This document shows positions 42,354 to 51,699 of a DNA stretch of 64,000 nt, one piece after another (the stretch's first letter is position 1; each line of letters starts with the position of its first letter). The notes under the pieces are model-generated. The model did no database searches, had not been told where the DNA came from, and was given only the letters and a program-made list of their open reading frames with translations. The stretch is taken from positions 248,001 to 312,000 of the forward strand of contig NZ_JAFCLU010000001.1 in assembly GCF_018130385.1 (NCBI RefSeq), in the 5' to 3' direction. This stretch comes from Bradyrhizobium sp. AUGA SZCCT0283 (GTDB lineage Bacteria > Pseudomonadota > Alphaproteobacteria > Rhizobiales > Xanthobacteraceae). The translations under genes were made by a program, and so were the position numbers.

Positions 42354-43076
42354 ATGCAAAGCGGTGCGCACATTCTGGTTGTCGACGATCATCGCGAGAT
42401 TCGCGATCTGGTCTCGCGCGCGCTGACCAAAGAGGGCTTCCGGGTCAGCTCGGCGGCGGACGGCCGCACCATGACCAAGGCGCTGGCCAACAGCCGAATC
42501 GACCTCATCCTCCTCGACCTGATGCTGCCGGGTGAGGATGGTCTCTCGCTTTGCCGCGCGCTTCGCAGCGAGTCCAACATCCCGATCATCATGCTGACGG
42601 CCAAAGGCGACGAGATTGACCGCGTCATCGGCCTGGAGATGGGCGCCGACGACTACCTGCCAAAGCCGTTTGGCAGCCGCGAACTCATCGCGCGCATCAA
42701 GGCGGTGCTGAGGCGCAGTCGGGACAAGACGGTGCAGCCAAATGTCGATCACCGTCCCAAGCGCTACCATTTCGATCGCTGGCAACTGCACACCGGCACA
42801 CGCGAACTTCTTCGCGATGACGGGGTCACGGTGCCGCTAAGCACCGGCGAATATGATCTGCTGATTGCCATGGTCGAGCGTCCGCAGCATGTGCTGAGCC
42901 GCGATCAACTGCTCGATCTGGCGCGTGGGCGGGCTGCCAACGCCATTGATCGTAGCATCGATACTCAGGTCAGCCGGCTTCGCAAGAAGCTCGAACTCGA
43001 CCCCACTGATCCCAAGATCATCAAGACGGTGTGGGGCGGCGGGTACATGTTTGCGCCTGCGGTGAAGCGCGGATGA
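42354..43076 (+). CDS. OmpR-family response regulator
   Basis: A 240-residue regulator. The receiver domain has the acidic pair in VVDDH, the phospho-Asp in LILLDLMLPGEDG, Thr in IIMLTAKGD and Lys in DDYLPKPFG. The winged helix ends IDTQVSRLRKKLELDP and KTVWGGGYMFAP. The downstream kinase start overlaps its stop (ATGA). It is divergent from a Spy-like gene, with the shared palindrome in between, so it probably activates the two Met-rich proteins and itself. Confidence 0.93.
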   Translation: MQSGAHILVVDDHREIRDLVSRALTKEGFRVSSAADGRTMTKALANSRIDLILLDLMLPGEDGLSLCRALRSESNIPIIMLTAKGDEIDRVIGLEMGADDYLPKPFGSRELIARIKAVLRRSRDKTVQPNVDHRPKRYHFDRWQLHTGTRELLRDDGVTVPLSTGEYDLLIAMVERPQHVLSRDQLLDLARGRAANAIDRSIDTQVSRLRKKLELDPTDPKIIKTVWGGGYMFAPAVKRG

Positions 43077-44476
43077 GCGGATTTCTTCCAAGGAGCCTCT
43101 TCGGCCAAACGCTGCTTGCTCTGCTCGTCGGCTTGGTCATCTCGCATGCGGCGGGATCCTGGATCTATACCCTGGATCGTGAACAGGCCGTCCGCGCCGT
43201 CGGCGGATTTGCCGCTGCACAGCGGATCACCAATCTGACTCGACTTGTACAGGATACGCCACGCGCGTCGCGGGAGCGGATCGTCGCTGCCTTGAACGAC
43301 CAGACATTCCGCGTCGCGCTCTCAGCCAAGCCTCCCGCGATGGCGTCAGGTGACGATGACGGGCAGGTCGCCGACGCGATCCGCGACTTTCTCGTCGATC
43401 AGCTTTCCCTCGGGTCAGCGCAGCAACCTCGCGTGTCAGCCCCTTGGCCCGCTCGCTCCGGATCCGTTTTCGGGAACTGGCACCCTATGATGGGGCGGGG
43501 TCCGATGATGCATGGCTTTGGTGCCTTCGGTCCTTTCGGAGGATTCCGCGAGCTGCAGGTTGCGATTCCGCTATCTGATGGTCAGTGGCTTTCCTTCGCC
43601 ACCGCGTTGCCGCAGGGAGGACCGGCCTTTTCGAGGCAATTCCTCCTTTCGATGGGGCTGATGGCGATCATTATTCTTGTCATCTCCATATGGGTCGTTC
43701 GACGTGTGACGGGACCGCTTGCCTCGCTCTCGTCTGCGGCCGAAAAGCTCGGCAGCGATTTGAATGCGCCTCCGATGCCCGAGACCGGCACGATCGAGAT
43801 GCGACAAGCATCGCGGGCCTTCAACACTATGCAGGCGCGTCTGCGCAGCCTCATGGAAAATCGGACGCGAATGCTCGCCGCGATCTCGCACGATCTGCGC
43901 ACGCCTCTGACGCTGCTGCGGCTTCGCGCCGAACATGTCGAGGATGCGTCGGAGCGGGACAAGATGCTGGCCAGCATTGCCGAAATGGATTCCATGATCG
44001 CTGCAACGCTGCAATTCGCCCGCGATGAAGCAATGGCGGAGCCGCATCGCCGAACCGACCTTACGGCACTCCTCGCCAGCGTGGTCGACGACATGGCCGA
44101 CACCGGGCTACCGGTCGCCATGGCGCCTGCGCAGTCTATTGTGTGCGAATGCCAGCCGGTTGCCTTGAAGCGCGCGATAGCCAACCTAATCGACAACGCC
44201 GTGAAATACGGCAAGCGGGCGCACGCAACGATCCGCTCGACACCGCAGGCGGTCGAGATCACGATCGATGATGAAGGGCCCGGAATTCCCGAAGACGAAC
44301 TTGTCCGCGTGTTTCAGCCGTACTACCGCGTGGAAGGCTCAAGGAGCCGCGAAACCGGCGGAATCGGTCTCGGGCTGGCGATCGCGCTGTCGATTATCCA
44401 GGCGCATGGGGGCAAGTTGACACTCTCAAACCGGTCGGAAGGCGGCTTGCGTGCCCGTGTCAGCCTACCGGCCTGA
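43073..44476 (+). CDS. Sensor histidine kinase with Met/His/Gly-rich periplasmic loop
   Basis: A 467-residue kinase. It has a first membrane segment (about residues 10-30), a periplasmic domain and a second membrane segment (about 190-215). HAMP follows, then the H-box AAISHDLRTPLTLLRLR, the N-box NLIDNAVKYGKR, and the lid GIGLGLAIALSI. The periplasmic domain contains WHPMMGRGPMMHGFG and GPFGGF, a Met/His-rich patch like those in the two neighbouring periplasmic proteins. This suggests direct sensing of a soft metal such as copper. ATG 43073 overlaps the regulator stop. Confidence 0.93.
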   Translation: MSGFLPRSLFGQTLLALLVGLVISHAAGSWIYTLDREQAVRAVGGFAAAQRITNLTRLVQDTPRASRERIVAALNDQTFRVALSAKPPAMASGDDDGQVADAIRDFLVDQLSLGSAQQPRVSAPWPARSGSVFGNWHPMMGRGPMMHGFGAFGPFGGFRELQVAIPLSDGQWLSFATALPQGGPAFSRQFLLSMGLMAIIILVISIWVVRRVTGPLASLSSAAEKLGSDLNAPPMPETGTIEMRQASRAFNTMQARLRSLMENRTRMLAAISHDLRTPLTLLRLRAEHVEDASERDKMLASIAEMDSMIAATLQFARDEAMAEPHRRTDLTALLASVVDDMADTGLPVAMAPAQSIVCECQPVALKRAIANLIDNAVKYGKRAHATIRSTPQAVEITIDDEGPGIPEDELVRVFQPYYRVEGSRSRETGGIGLGLAIALSIIQAHGGKLTLSNRSEGGLRARVSLPA

Positions 44477-44707
44477 CCATATTGGTGATCACGCCGGCCG
44501 CCAGAAGCACTACCAGCAACAAAATGAGAACACTGAGGTCGTCAGGAAGCTGGTCGCAGTCTGCCAGTCAGGCCCCCGATGCCGTAGCCAAGTCCCAGAT
44601 AGGCCGCTGTCCATATCAGGCGTCCGACTAGGGCAATCGCGAAGAATTTCGACAGGCGACAGTGGCTCATTCCAGCCAACAAGCGCCACGCGCCGCCGCA
44701 ATTCTTA
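44460..44707 (-). pseudogene. Remnant of a DedA/VTT-family membrane protein
   Basis: The minus strand reads LLAGMSHCRLSKFFAIALVG, then LIWTAAYLGLGYGIGG, the typical end of DedA (SNARE-associated) proteins. A stop follows. One base away the frame continues as a hydrophobic helix (DDLSVLILLLVVLLAAGVIT) to a stop at 44460. The N-terminal two thirds are missing. The gene is a frameshifted fragment whose 3' end overlaps that of the kinase gene. Confidence 0.5.
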
Positions 44708-44750
44708 ATGAACCCGCGGGGCGTACCTTTCCGGAGCGCCTGCCGTCGGC

Positions 44751-44972
44751 CTACGGGGCGCAGCTTGCGGAATGGATCGGGGTATTGCCGGAAGCGGCGT
44801 AACAGAAAGCCTCATAGTAGGCTTCCAGCTCGGCTACGGCGCGATGCTCCCATTCCCTGGCTTGCGCCAGGAGCGAGCCGCTATGAAGCGGGCGGAAGGC
44901 CGCAGTTTGGCGGTACAATGACGCGATGGTGCGGTATCGACGAACGTTTTCCAGGATGGCCATGCCGTTCAT
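44751..44972 (-). CDS. Small hypothetical protein
   Basis: A 73-residue helical protein: ILENVRRYRTIASLYRQTAA, RPLHSGSLLAQAREWEHRA, AELEAYYEAF. Small proteins with this ENVRRYR-IASLYRQTAAF pattern are frequent in Bradyrhizobium-like genomes, but I know of no assigned function. The ATG at 44972 follows GGGGAGA. The upstream extension to 45089 is not supported. Confidence 0.6.
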   Translation of the reverse strand: MNGMAILENVRRYRTIASLYRQTAAFRPLHSGSLLAQAREWEHRAVAELEAYYEAFCYAASGNTPIHSASCAP

Positions 44973-45135
44973 GTTCGGATCTCCCCTTTCTTTCCCGGGC
45001 ACGAACTTGCGGCAGAACGATTTTCGATTAGTTAGCGGGAGTGGAAGAGAATTCGCGTGGTTTCCGAACGGTTGACGACGGACGCTCAACGGATGGACCC
45101 GGCGTGGCCCCTTGGAGTCCGAAAGCTCGACCGCT

Positions 45136-45393
45136 TCACTCGTCTGCGCTCGCGGTCACCGGCGGCTCCGACGAATTCCCGCCCGAACAGACGACGCCGC
45201 CCGGCAAGAAAGACGCGATTCCCCCATCAAGCCCCCACGCGGGCAGCAGTGTGCGGGCACAGTATGCGAGCCCGATGCCGAGAAGCGACGCGCACAACAT
45301 CGTGGCAGCGAACGGCCAAGCCACTCGCCTGCTTTGCGGCGACGGCTGCAGGCTGGCGGCCGCGATGGCTGACATTTGGTTTGAGCTGGACAC
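45136..45393 (-). CDS. Small putative membrane protein
   Basis: An 85-residue frame with one clear membrane segment (VAWPFAATMLCASLLGIGLA) and a short tail with a single Cys. It precedes no obvious partner; the copper chaperone gene lies upstream on the same strand. There is no recognised family, and opposite-strand frames are also open, so this may not be a gene. MSAIAAAS, six residues in, is an alternative start. Confidence 0.35.
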   Translation of the reverse strand: MSSSNQMSAIAAASLQPSPQSRRVAWPFAATMLCASLLGIGLAYCARTLLPAWGLDGGIASFLPGGVVCSGGNSSEPPVTASADE

Positions 45394-45609
45394 TGGTAAG
45401 GACCCTGGGTGAAGAGTGCCACGTTCGGTAACCCGCCTTCGCCGATCGCGACGACGCGGCGTTGTTCGAATTTTGCCCCAGAGGTCTCGGCCCCCACGAC
45501 GAACCCGCCGCTCGCGGATACGCGCGATCTATTCCGAGGCTGTTTCGAGATGTGAACGAGCGGAGCCAGAGACCCTTAGCGCTCGCGCTCTAACCAACGA
45601 AGCCGCACC

Positions 45610-46125
45610 TTAATGGTGCTTGTGCTGTTGCATGACGCCACTGACGGCGGCTCCGGGATTTTCCTCGACGTTGTAGACGATCTCGACGGGCCCGGCCTTC
45701 TCGAACACCAGCGTGCCCTTGATCCTCTGGCCGAGCTGGAATGGCTCCTTGAGGCCGAGCAGCACGATACGAAGCGCGCCGGGCTTGAGCTCTATGGTCT
45801 TGCCGGGCTTGATCTCGATGCCGTTGGCGAGCGGGCGTGTCTTCGTCATGCCGTCGACGTCGACCACCTCGTGCACCTCGATCTGGCTCGCCGCGGGCGA
45901 GGCGCCTCCGATCAGGCGATCCGCGGTCTTTCCCTTGTTGGTGATGATGAGATAGCCGCCCGCAACGTTGGCGTCTTTCGGGGTCGGGCGCGACCAGGGG
46001 TGACCGATGTCGAGGGCGCCGACCTTGAACTCGTGCGCGCCAGCCCCGGTCGTAATAAGCACAGCAGCTGCGACGAAAATGGCCGCTGTAATAAACACAA
46101 AGATATCTCTGACGATGGTTGTCAT
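45610..46125 (-). CDS. Periplasmic copper chaperone of the PCuAC family
   Basis: A 171-residue protein with an N-terminal signal segment (about residues 1-27, cut near GAGAHEF). The cupredoxin-like core includes GHPWSRPTPKDANVAGGYL, the metal-site region IEVHEVVDVDGMTKTR and LKPGALRIVLLGLKEPF. The tail is His-rich (QQHKHH). PCuAC proteins carry Cu(I) to cytochrome oxidase. The ATG at 46125 opens the signal peptide. Its position near two Met-rich proteins fits a copper-handling neighbourhood. Confidence 0.9.
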   Translation of the reverse strand: MTTIVRDIFVFITAAIFVAAAVLITTGAGAHEFKVGALDIGHPWSRPTPKDANVAGGYLIITNKGKTADRLIGGASPAASQIEVHEVVDVDGMTKTRPLANGIEIKPGKTIELKPGALRIVLLGLKEPFQLGQRIKGTLVFEKAGPVEIVYNVEENPGAAVSGVMQQHKHH

Positions 46126-46397
46126 AATTGTCCTACTCCGAACCGCGCTGGACAGCCAAAACGAGTAGAGAAACAATCAGACGCGATTACGGCCGGTGCT
46201 CGCCGTGATTGCGGCTGCCGCCGGACGTGATTGCGGCCACCGCACCGCGGCGCGAAAAAATCGGAAGCACAACCGGCAACCGAGCTACGTCCCTTTCGCC
46301 ATTCGCTCAACACGCGCCAGTCGCACGGATGCCGCACCCGAGATAACACCTTCGCTTTTCCGCTCCCCTTCCGTCGCGAGCAGGCCGCGCTTCTCGC

Positions 46398-47612
46398 ATG
46401 ATCCAGTCAATCTCGCGCCCGATTGCGATGGCTAATCGTCGCGCATCAGTAATGGGGGCGTATGTGTGTGCGTATCTTGCAAGGCCGGCTGCCGGCCTCT
46501 TTTCATCCATCATGTTTTTTCTCGCAGCTCCTGCAGAAGCGCATCATCCCGGCGGCGGCGGCAACACCGGTAGCGGCGGCCCCATCAACACCATCTCGGC
46601 CGACACGCTTTCCGAAGGACTGATCGCCGCATCGGTCCGCTACGAATTCATCCGGCTGGGCCAGCTCAGCGACGCCGACCTGCTCGCCGCGGCGAGCAAA
46701 GGCACGCACGCGCATTCGATCCGCTCGATCGACGCCGTCTCGCTTTCGGTCGCCTACGGCATCACCAACGACCTGACCGTTGCCGTTCGCACCGCCGGCG
46801 TCCGCCGCTCGGACATTCGCGAACCCGGAGAAGACATGCTGAGCGGCGGCCATATGGGCATGATGAATTCGAACGACATGAGCAGCCTGATGAGCCCCGA
46901 CGGCATCAATCGGCGCGGTAACTCGGCAGGCTTCGGCGACGTGACCATGCTCGGGCAATACCGCTTTCACAACAACGCGCTGACCGGCACGTCGGCCGCC
47001 GTGCTGTTCGGCTTCAAGGCGCCGACCGGCAGCACCGACCGGCGCGACGCCGCCGGCCAGCTTTTCCAGGCCGAATTTCAGCCGGGCTCGGGCTCGTGGG
47101 ACGGCCTGTTCGGCGCCGCCTTCACCAAGCGCACGGGCCGCTGGTCGTTCGACGTGAGCGGCCTCTATTATCTGATCAGCACCGGCACCCAGAACACCAA
47201 TCTCGGCGACCGCTTCCTGTTTGGCACCGCGGTGTCGTATCGCCTGGTCGGCGCCACCGGCTCGTCGAAGGAGGTGGAGCTGCACGAATACTGCATGCAG
47301 CCCCGCAACCAACTGCAGGAGCATTGTCTCTATCACGCCAATCACGACCACAGCGACATGATGAGGACGCCCTACACGCTCGACCTCGTTCTCGAGCTCA
47401 ATGGCGAGTGGCACGACAAGCAGCGGATCGCCGGCATTCCGGATCCCAATTCCGGCGGCACTACGGTCTATCTTTCACCCGGCGTGCGCGTGGGCTTCGA
47501 TCGCTTCTCGGGCTTCGTCTCCGTCGGCGTGCCGATCATCAACCAGCACAACGGCATTCAGTCCAAGCCGGATTTTCGCATCCTCACCGGGATCGGCGCG
47601 CGGCTCAATTGA
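46398..47612 (+). CDS. Outer-membrane transporter-like beta-barrel protein
   Basis: A protein of about 404 residues with a signal peptide ending PAEAHHPGG (MGAYVCAY at 46452 may be the true start). A Gly/Asn-rich leader is followed by repeating beta strands of barrel type (SLSVAYGITNDLTVAV, GFGDVTMLGQYRF, VLFGFKAPTGSTD) and a final strand FRILTGIGARLN. It resembles the 'transporter' or phenol-MetA-like outer-membrane family seen near metal genes. Several His/Met patches (GGHMGMMNSNDM, YHANHDHSDMM) could contact metals. The role is inferred only. Confidence 0.75.
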   Translation: MIQSISRPIAMANRRASVMGAYVCAYLARPAAGLFSSIMFFLAAPAEAHHPGGGGNTGSGGPINTISADTLSEGLIAASVRYEFIRLGQLSDADLLAAASKGTHAHSIRSIDAVSLSVAYGITNDLTVAVRTAGVRRSDIREPGEDMLSGGHMGMMNSNDMSSLMSPDGINRRGNSAGFGDVTMLGQYRFHNNALTGTSAAVLFGFKAPTGSTDRRDAAGQLFQAEFQPGSGSWDGLFGAAFTKRTGRWSFDVSGLYYLISTGTQNTNLGDRFLFGTAVSYRLVGATGSSKEVELHEYCMQPRNQLQEHCLYHANHDHSDMMRTPYTLDLVLELNGEWHDKQRIAGIPDPNSGGTTVYLSPGVRVGFDRFSGFVSVGVPIINQHNGIQSKPDFRILTGIGARLN

Positions 47613-47748
47613 ACGTGCGGGTCGGCGGCCGTTCGGCTGTCACGTCCTGATATGGTTCACGACAATTCGAGGTCCGCCGGGTCCGAAGCCGGAAACCGCG
47701 ATTGCATCATTGCGTTTCACATTCTTAGCCGCGGGAGCGCGCAGCAAA

Positions 47749-48126
47749 ATGGAGGACGCATTGACGTGGACAGGAAAATGGCGAAACCAGTATGGCTCCG
47801 TGCTCGAAATCACGGACGATTCGGACGGGCAAATCATCGGCTCATTCCGTACTGCCCTGGATGACAGCGGCTTTCACGGCCAAACGATTCCAATGTTTGG
47901 CGTCCATCAGGGCGACTGCATCAGTGTCGCAGGCGGGGGCAGGACGGCGGCGGGGGACGCAGTCGTTTCGTACACGGGCCTTCTGCGAAACGGCAAGATG
48001 GAAACTCTGTGGTTCCTGGTCGCCGACGCAGCAATCAAGGCCGCGGCGGGGCAGCCAGGAAAAATAGAGAAGCTGAGCTGGTGGCGTTCGATGACCACAA
48101 GCGCTGATACTTTCGAACGGATCTAG
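47749..48126 (+). CDS. Avidin-family protein (bradavidin-like), probably cytosolic
   Basis: A 125-residue single-domain protein. WTGKWRNQYGSVLEIT corresponds to the avidin strand with the ligand Asn and Ser. GSFRTALDD corresponds to GTYESAVG in streptavidin. ETLWFLVADAA contains the Trp of QWLLTSG, and SWWRSMTTSADTFERI aligns with the final AWKSTLVGHDTFTKV, keeping Trp and the biotin-urea Asp. The Trp equivalent to streptavidin W79 seems replaced by Gly. No signal peptide is seen, unlike known secreted avidins. Biotin binding is therefore possible but unproven. Confidence 0.75.
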   Translation: MEDALTWTGKWRNQYGSVLEITDDSDGQIIGSFRTALDDSGFHGQTIPMFGVHQGDCISVAGGGRTAAGDAVVSYTGLLRNGKMETLWFLVADAAIKAAAGQPGKIEKLSWWRSMTTSADTFERI

Positions 48127-48161
48127 CTTTCGCGGCGCTTGTACATGGTTGGCGCGGCCGC

Positions 48162-49859
48162 TCACGCCGCGCGGATGTTGCCGAGGAATTTGCCGGTTTC
48201 GGTCTCGAGCTGCTCGGATTGCGACGTCAGTTGCGCGGCCGCGTTCAGGACGAGGGTCGCGGCAGCGTTAACCTTGCCTGACGCTTCGCGCACGCCCGTG
48301 ATGTTTTGCATCACCTCCTGGGCGCCTTGCGCCGCCTGCTGCACGCTGCGGGCAATCTCGTTGGTCGCAGCGCCCTGCTCCTCGACGGCCGCAGCAATGG
48401 AGCCGGTGATTTCATTCATCTGACCGATCGTCGTGCCGATTTCGCGGATGGCGTTGACCGTCGAGCCGGTCGCATCGCGAATTTCCTGGATCTGGCTGGT
48501 GATTTCGTCGGTGGCCTTGGCGGTTTGCGACGACAGCGCCTTGACCTCGTTGGCCACGACGGCAAAACCCCTGCCGGCTTCGCCCGCCCGGGCGGCCTCG
48601 ATGGTTGCGTTCAGGGCCAAAAGGTTCGTCTGACCCGCGATGGTCTGGATCAGCGCCATGACCTCGCCGATCTTTTGGGAAGCCTCGACCAGGCGCCCGA
48701 CCATGGCCTCGGTTCGGTTGGCCTGTCCGACCGCGTTCTGGGCAATTGACGAAGACTGGGTGACCTGCCGCGAGATCTCCTGGATCGAGGACGACAGCTC
48801 CTCCGCTGAAGCCGCAACGGTCTGAACGTTCGATGCGGTCTGCTCCGCCGCGGCCGCGACCTTGGCGCTCTGATCCGTCGTCCCCACCGCAATCGTGGAC
48901 ATCGACGAAGCGGAATTCTGCAGCTCGTCGGCGGCGGTGGCGGTGCCCCGGATCACCCCGCCGATGCTGCGCTCGAAGTCGTCGGCGATACGGGACAGAT
49001 CCGTCCGCCGCTCCTCGACGGAACGGACCTTCATCTCTTCCTGCTCGGTGCGGAGCCGCGTCGTTTCGACCAGATGATCCCTGAAGACCTGCAGACTCCG
49101 CGCAATCCGGCCGACCTCGTTGGTCCGGTCGACGAACGGAATGTCGACCGCAAGATTGCCCTTGGCCAGTTCGTCCATCGCCGCGCAGGTTCTGTTGAGG
49201 GGGCCGACCAGGCCGCGGCCAAGCCAGAACGCCGCGGATGCCGCGATGGCCAGGCCGGCCAGCCCGGCAATCCCGGCCCAGATCATGCGGCGAAAGACCA
49301 CGGCGTCGATATCGTCGACATAGGCGCCTGCCTGAAGCGCCAGAAGCTTGTCGCCCGCGCCAAAGGCCCCGACATAGGAAACCTTGCGAAGTTCGGCGCC
49401 ACCGGCCGACCGGGGCGCCAGATACTCGACAAAGCCGCCGCCGGCGCGCGCCGTCCGCACGATGTCCTGGATCAGCAGCTTGCCGCTCTTGTCCTTGAAG
49501 TCCCAGCGGTTGACGTTGATGTATTTGGGATTGGCATGCACGTAGGTGACGCCGGCGTCGGCGCTTCCGGTGCCGTAGACGCCGATATAGTCCGAGTATT
49601 CGCCCCAGCGCATGGCGCTGATCGAGGCAAAGGCCATCTGGCGCGCCTTATCCGGCTCCATCCTGCCGGCCTTGGCCTCACCCTCATAGTGGGCGAGAAC
49701 CTTCGTCGCCGCCTCGACGAGATCGCGGACCGTGGTGCGCCGCTCGTCGAGGGTCGCATCGCGCAACACCAGGATCTGCAGGGCGGAGACGGCAAACAGC
49801 ACGATCGTCAGCGCCGCAATGATCGTCGCAAAACGCTGATAGACGGTGAGGTTACGCAT
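48162..49859 (-). CDS. Methyl-accepting chemotaxis protein with sCache sensor domain
   Basis: A 565-residue receptor. It has a first membrane helix (about 10-30), a periplasmic single-Cache domain ([14 protein letters not shown], then [18 protein letters not shown] and [14 protein letters not shown]), a second helix, and HAMP (about 205-260). The signalling domain contains the conserved hairpin tip [25 protein letters not shown]. The sCache type commonly binds small carboxylates. The ATG at 49859 opens the first helix. It stands alone, so the attractant is unknown. Confidence 0.93.
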   Translation of the reverse strand: MRNLTVYQRFATIIAALTIVLFAVSALQILVLRDATLDERRTTVRDLVEAATKVLAHYEGEAKAGRMEPDKARQMAFASISAMRWGEYSDYIGVYGTGSADAGVTYVHANPKYINVNRWDFKDKSGKLLIQDIVRTARAGGGFVEYLAPRSAGGAELRKVSYVGAFGAGDKLLALQAGAYVDDIDAVVFRRMIWAGIAGLAGLAIAASAAFWLGRGLVGPLNRTCAAMDELAKGNLAVDIPFVDRTNEVGRIARSLQVFRDHLVETTRLRTEQEEMKVRSVEERRTDLSRIADDFERSIGGVIRGTATAADELQNSASSMSTIAVGTTDQSAKVAAAAEQTASNVQTVAASAEELSSSIQEISRQVTQSSSIAQNAVGQANRTEAMVGRLVEASQKIGEVMALIQTIAGQTNLLALNATIEAARAGEAGRGFAVVANEVKALSSQTAKATDEITSQIQEIRDATGSTVNAIREIGTTIGQMNEITGSIAAAVEEQGAATNEIARSVQQAAQGAQEVMQNITGVREASGKVNAAATLVLNAAAQLTSQSEQLETETGKFLGNIRAA

Positions 49860-50076
49860 GCCGCTGGCCTTCCTGTTGGTTGAAGATTCGTACCAATACA
49901 ACGTTAATCGAATGTTAGCGGCGGGTTGCGCAGATGGCCCGCGACGTCCGATCGCGAGAATCGGCGCTTGAAATGACAGCGCTGCGGCGACACAATGGTG
50001 CGCCTATCCTTCCAACATCACCCGCCAATGATCGCCGCACCGTGCGGACGGCTGGCCGCGATAAGAGTGACCCATA

Positions 50077-50391
50077 ATGGCTGAAGCCGATCTCGACGTC
50101 GTCATCCGGCAAATCGCAAAAGCGCAGAACAAGAGCCTAATGGCCGCCGTCAAGAAACGGCGCGACCAGATCCTGGCCCGCGCGGCCAAGGCGAAGGACA
50201 AGGAGACCCGGGATCAGTTCCGGCTGGTCGCCAAGAGCACGATGCTGCTCGGCACGGCCGCGGCCAAGCGGCTGCAAAATTCGGCGGAAAACACCGCCGA
50301 TAGTTACGCCCGGGCGATCAGGAACGCAGCCGAGGAAGCGGCTGAGGCTGCGAAGGCAGCGAAAAAGCCTGCCAAGAAGAAGGACGATTGA
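50077..50391 (+). CDS. Small Ala/Lys-rich helical protein, unknown
   Basis: A 104-residue, highly charged helical protein ending in a Lys/Ala run (AAEAAKAAKKPAKKKDD) reminiscent of histone-H1-like tails. The middle (QFRLVAKSTMLLGTAAAKRL) is helical. There is no named family I can assign. A nucleic-acid-binding role is possible from composition only. It stands between the convergent hydrolase gene and the chemoreceptor. Confidence 0.6.
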   Translation: MAEADLDVVIRQIAKAQNKSLMAAVKKRRDQILARAAKAKDKETRDQFRLVAKSTMLLGTAAAKRLQNSAENTADSYARAIRNAAEEAAEAAKAAKKPAKKKDD

Positions 50392-50405
50392 AGCGGCGCC
50401 CGAGT

Positions 50406-51674
50406 TCAGGCTGCCCTATGGACCCGGTAAATACCGCGCTCGAATAGACGATAGACGTTAAGCGCACGCCGGTCGGCGAACGGCAATATCTGCATCATGA
50501 TCACCCCCGCGATTCGCGACGCCGGGTCGATCCAATAGTAGGTATTGTAAAGCCCGGCCCATGTCAGGCTGCCTGCCCGGCGGCCATCAGGCACCGGATC
50601 GATATTGATCATATCGCCAAGCCCCCACCGCAGCCGGACTCCCGGGAAGAAATCGACATTGTCGGACAATACCGGATTTGTTGTCTTGAGAATTCCCGCG
50701 TCAAGGTTGCCGATTTGATTGGTAGACATCAGCGCAACCGTCTGCGGCCGCAGGATGCTCTTCCCGGCAAGTGCTCCGCCATTCAACAGCGCCTGGAGCA
50801 AAGTCAGATAATCCGGCGCTGTGGAATAGATGCCGCCGCCTCCAGAAATCACTTTCGGTTCCGTTCGTCTCACCAAAGGCTGCGGCACAAGCGTACCATC
50901 CGGCTTGCGCAAATGCAGACTTGCCTGGCGCGCGCGCTGCTTCTCCGTGAGCGAAAAAGCGGTTTCGTTCATCCCGAGCGGACCGAGGATGTGGTCGCGG
51001 AAATAGCGATCCAGACTTTGCCCACTGACGATTTCAACGAGCCGACCGACCCGGTCGAGACTGGCGCCATAGGCCCACCTGGTACCCGGATCGAACATCA
51101 GCGGCGTACGCGGCAGCGCCGGATCGTTGCGAGACGTCTTGCCGTAGCGAACGACATTCGTGTCCCAAAGCTGATAGCTAAGCCCGGATGTGTGCGTCAA
51201 CAGATTGCGTAGCGTGACAGGCTTTTGCGCGGCGCGCAGTTGTGGGGCCCCTTGCACATCGAAACCATCGAGAACTTGAGGCGACCCGAGCGTCGGATCA
51301 ATTCTTGCCGCCGGTTCGTCCAGTTTGAGTTTGTCCCTTTCGACGAGCTGCAGCGCTGCGACGGATGTCAGCAATTTGGTCATTGACGCGATACTGAACA
51401 CCGTATCGGCCGACATCCTGGCAACCGTGCCCATGCTTCTCGCGCCGAATGCGCCCTGATAGATCACCGAATGCTCGGTTGCGGCCATGGCAACAACGCC
51501 TGGCACGTCTGTCGCATCGACCCGAGCCTGCAAAATGGCGTCGATTTCTCCGCTACGGGACGGCGTGCGGAGTGGAGCTGCAAGGCCGGTGTTGGCCGTG
51601 CCGGGGATCAGGCCTGCCGCCGCGACGGCTGCCGTTCGCAACAACGTATCGCGTCGACTGAACCGCACTGTCAT
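50406..51674 (-). CDS. Serine hydrolase of the beta-lactamase (class C/esterase) family, Tat-exported
   Basis: A 422-residue protein. The leader FSRRDTLLRTAAVAAAGLIPG is twin-Arg type. The catalytic domain has SMTK as the SxxK motif, Tyr in WAYGASLD as the second motif, and a late SLTWAGLYNT in the place of the KTG box. These are the signs of EstB-like esterases and AmpC relatives. The missing KTG makes an esterase or peptidase role more likely than beta-lactam resistance. It is monocistronic and convergent with the preceding small gene. Confidence 0.87.
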   Translation of the reverse strand: MTVRFSRRDTLLRTAAVAAAGLIPGTANTGLAAPLRTPSRSGEIDAILQARVDATDVPGVVAMAATEHSVIYQGAFGARSMGTVARMSADTVFSIASMTKLLTSVAALQLVERDKLKLDEPAARIDPTLGSPQVLDGFDVQGAPQLRAAQKPVTLRNLLTHTSGLSYQLWDTNVVRYGKTSRNDPALPRTPLMFDPGTRWAYGASLDRVGRLVEIVSGQSLDRYFRDHILGPLGMNETAFSLTEKQRARQASLHLRKPDGTLVPQPLVRRTEPKVISGGGGIYSTAPDYLTLLQALLNGGALAGKSILRPQTVALMSTNQIGNLDAGILKTTNPVLSDNVDFFPGVRLRWGLGDMINIDPVPDGRRAGSLTWAGLYNTYYWIDPASRIAGVIMMQILPFADRRALNVYRLFERGIYRVHRAA

Positions 51675-51699
51675 CGCGCCCCCCTCAACGCCTTGGAAC

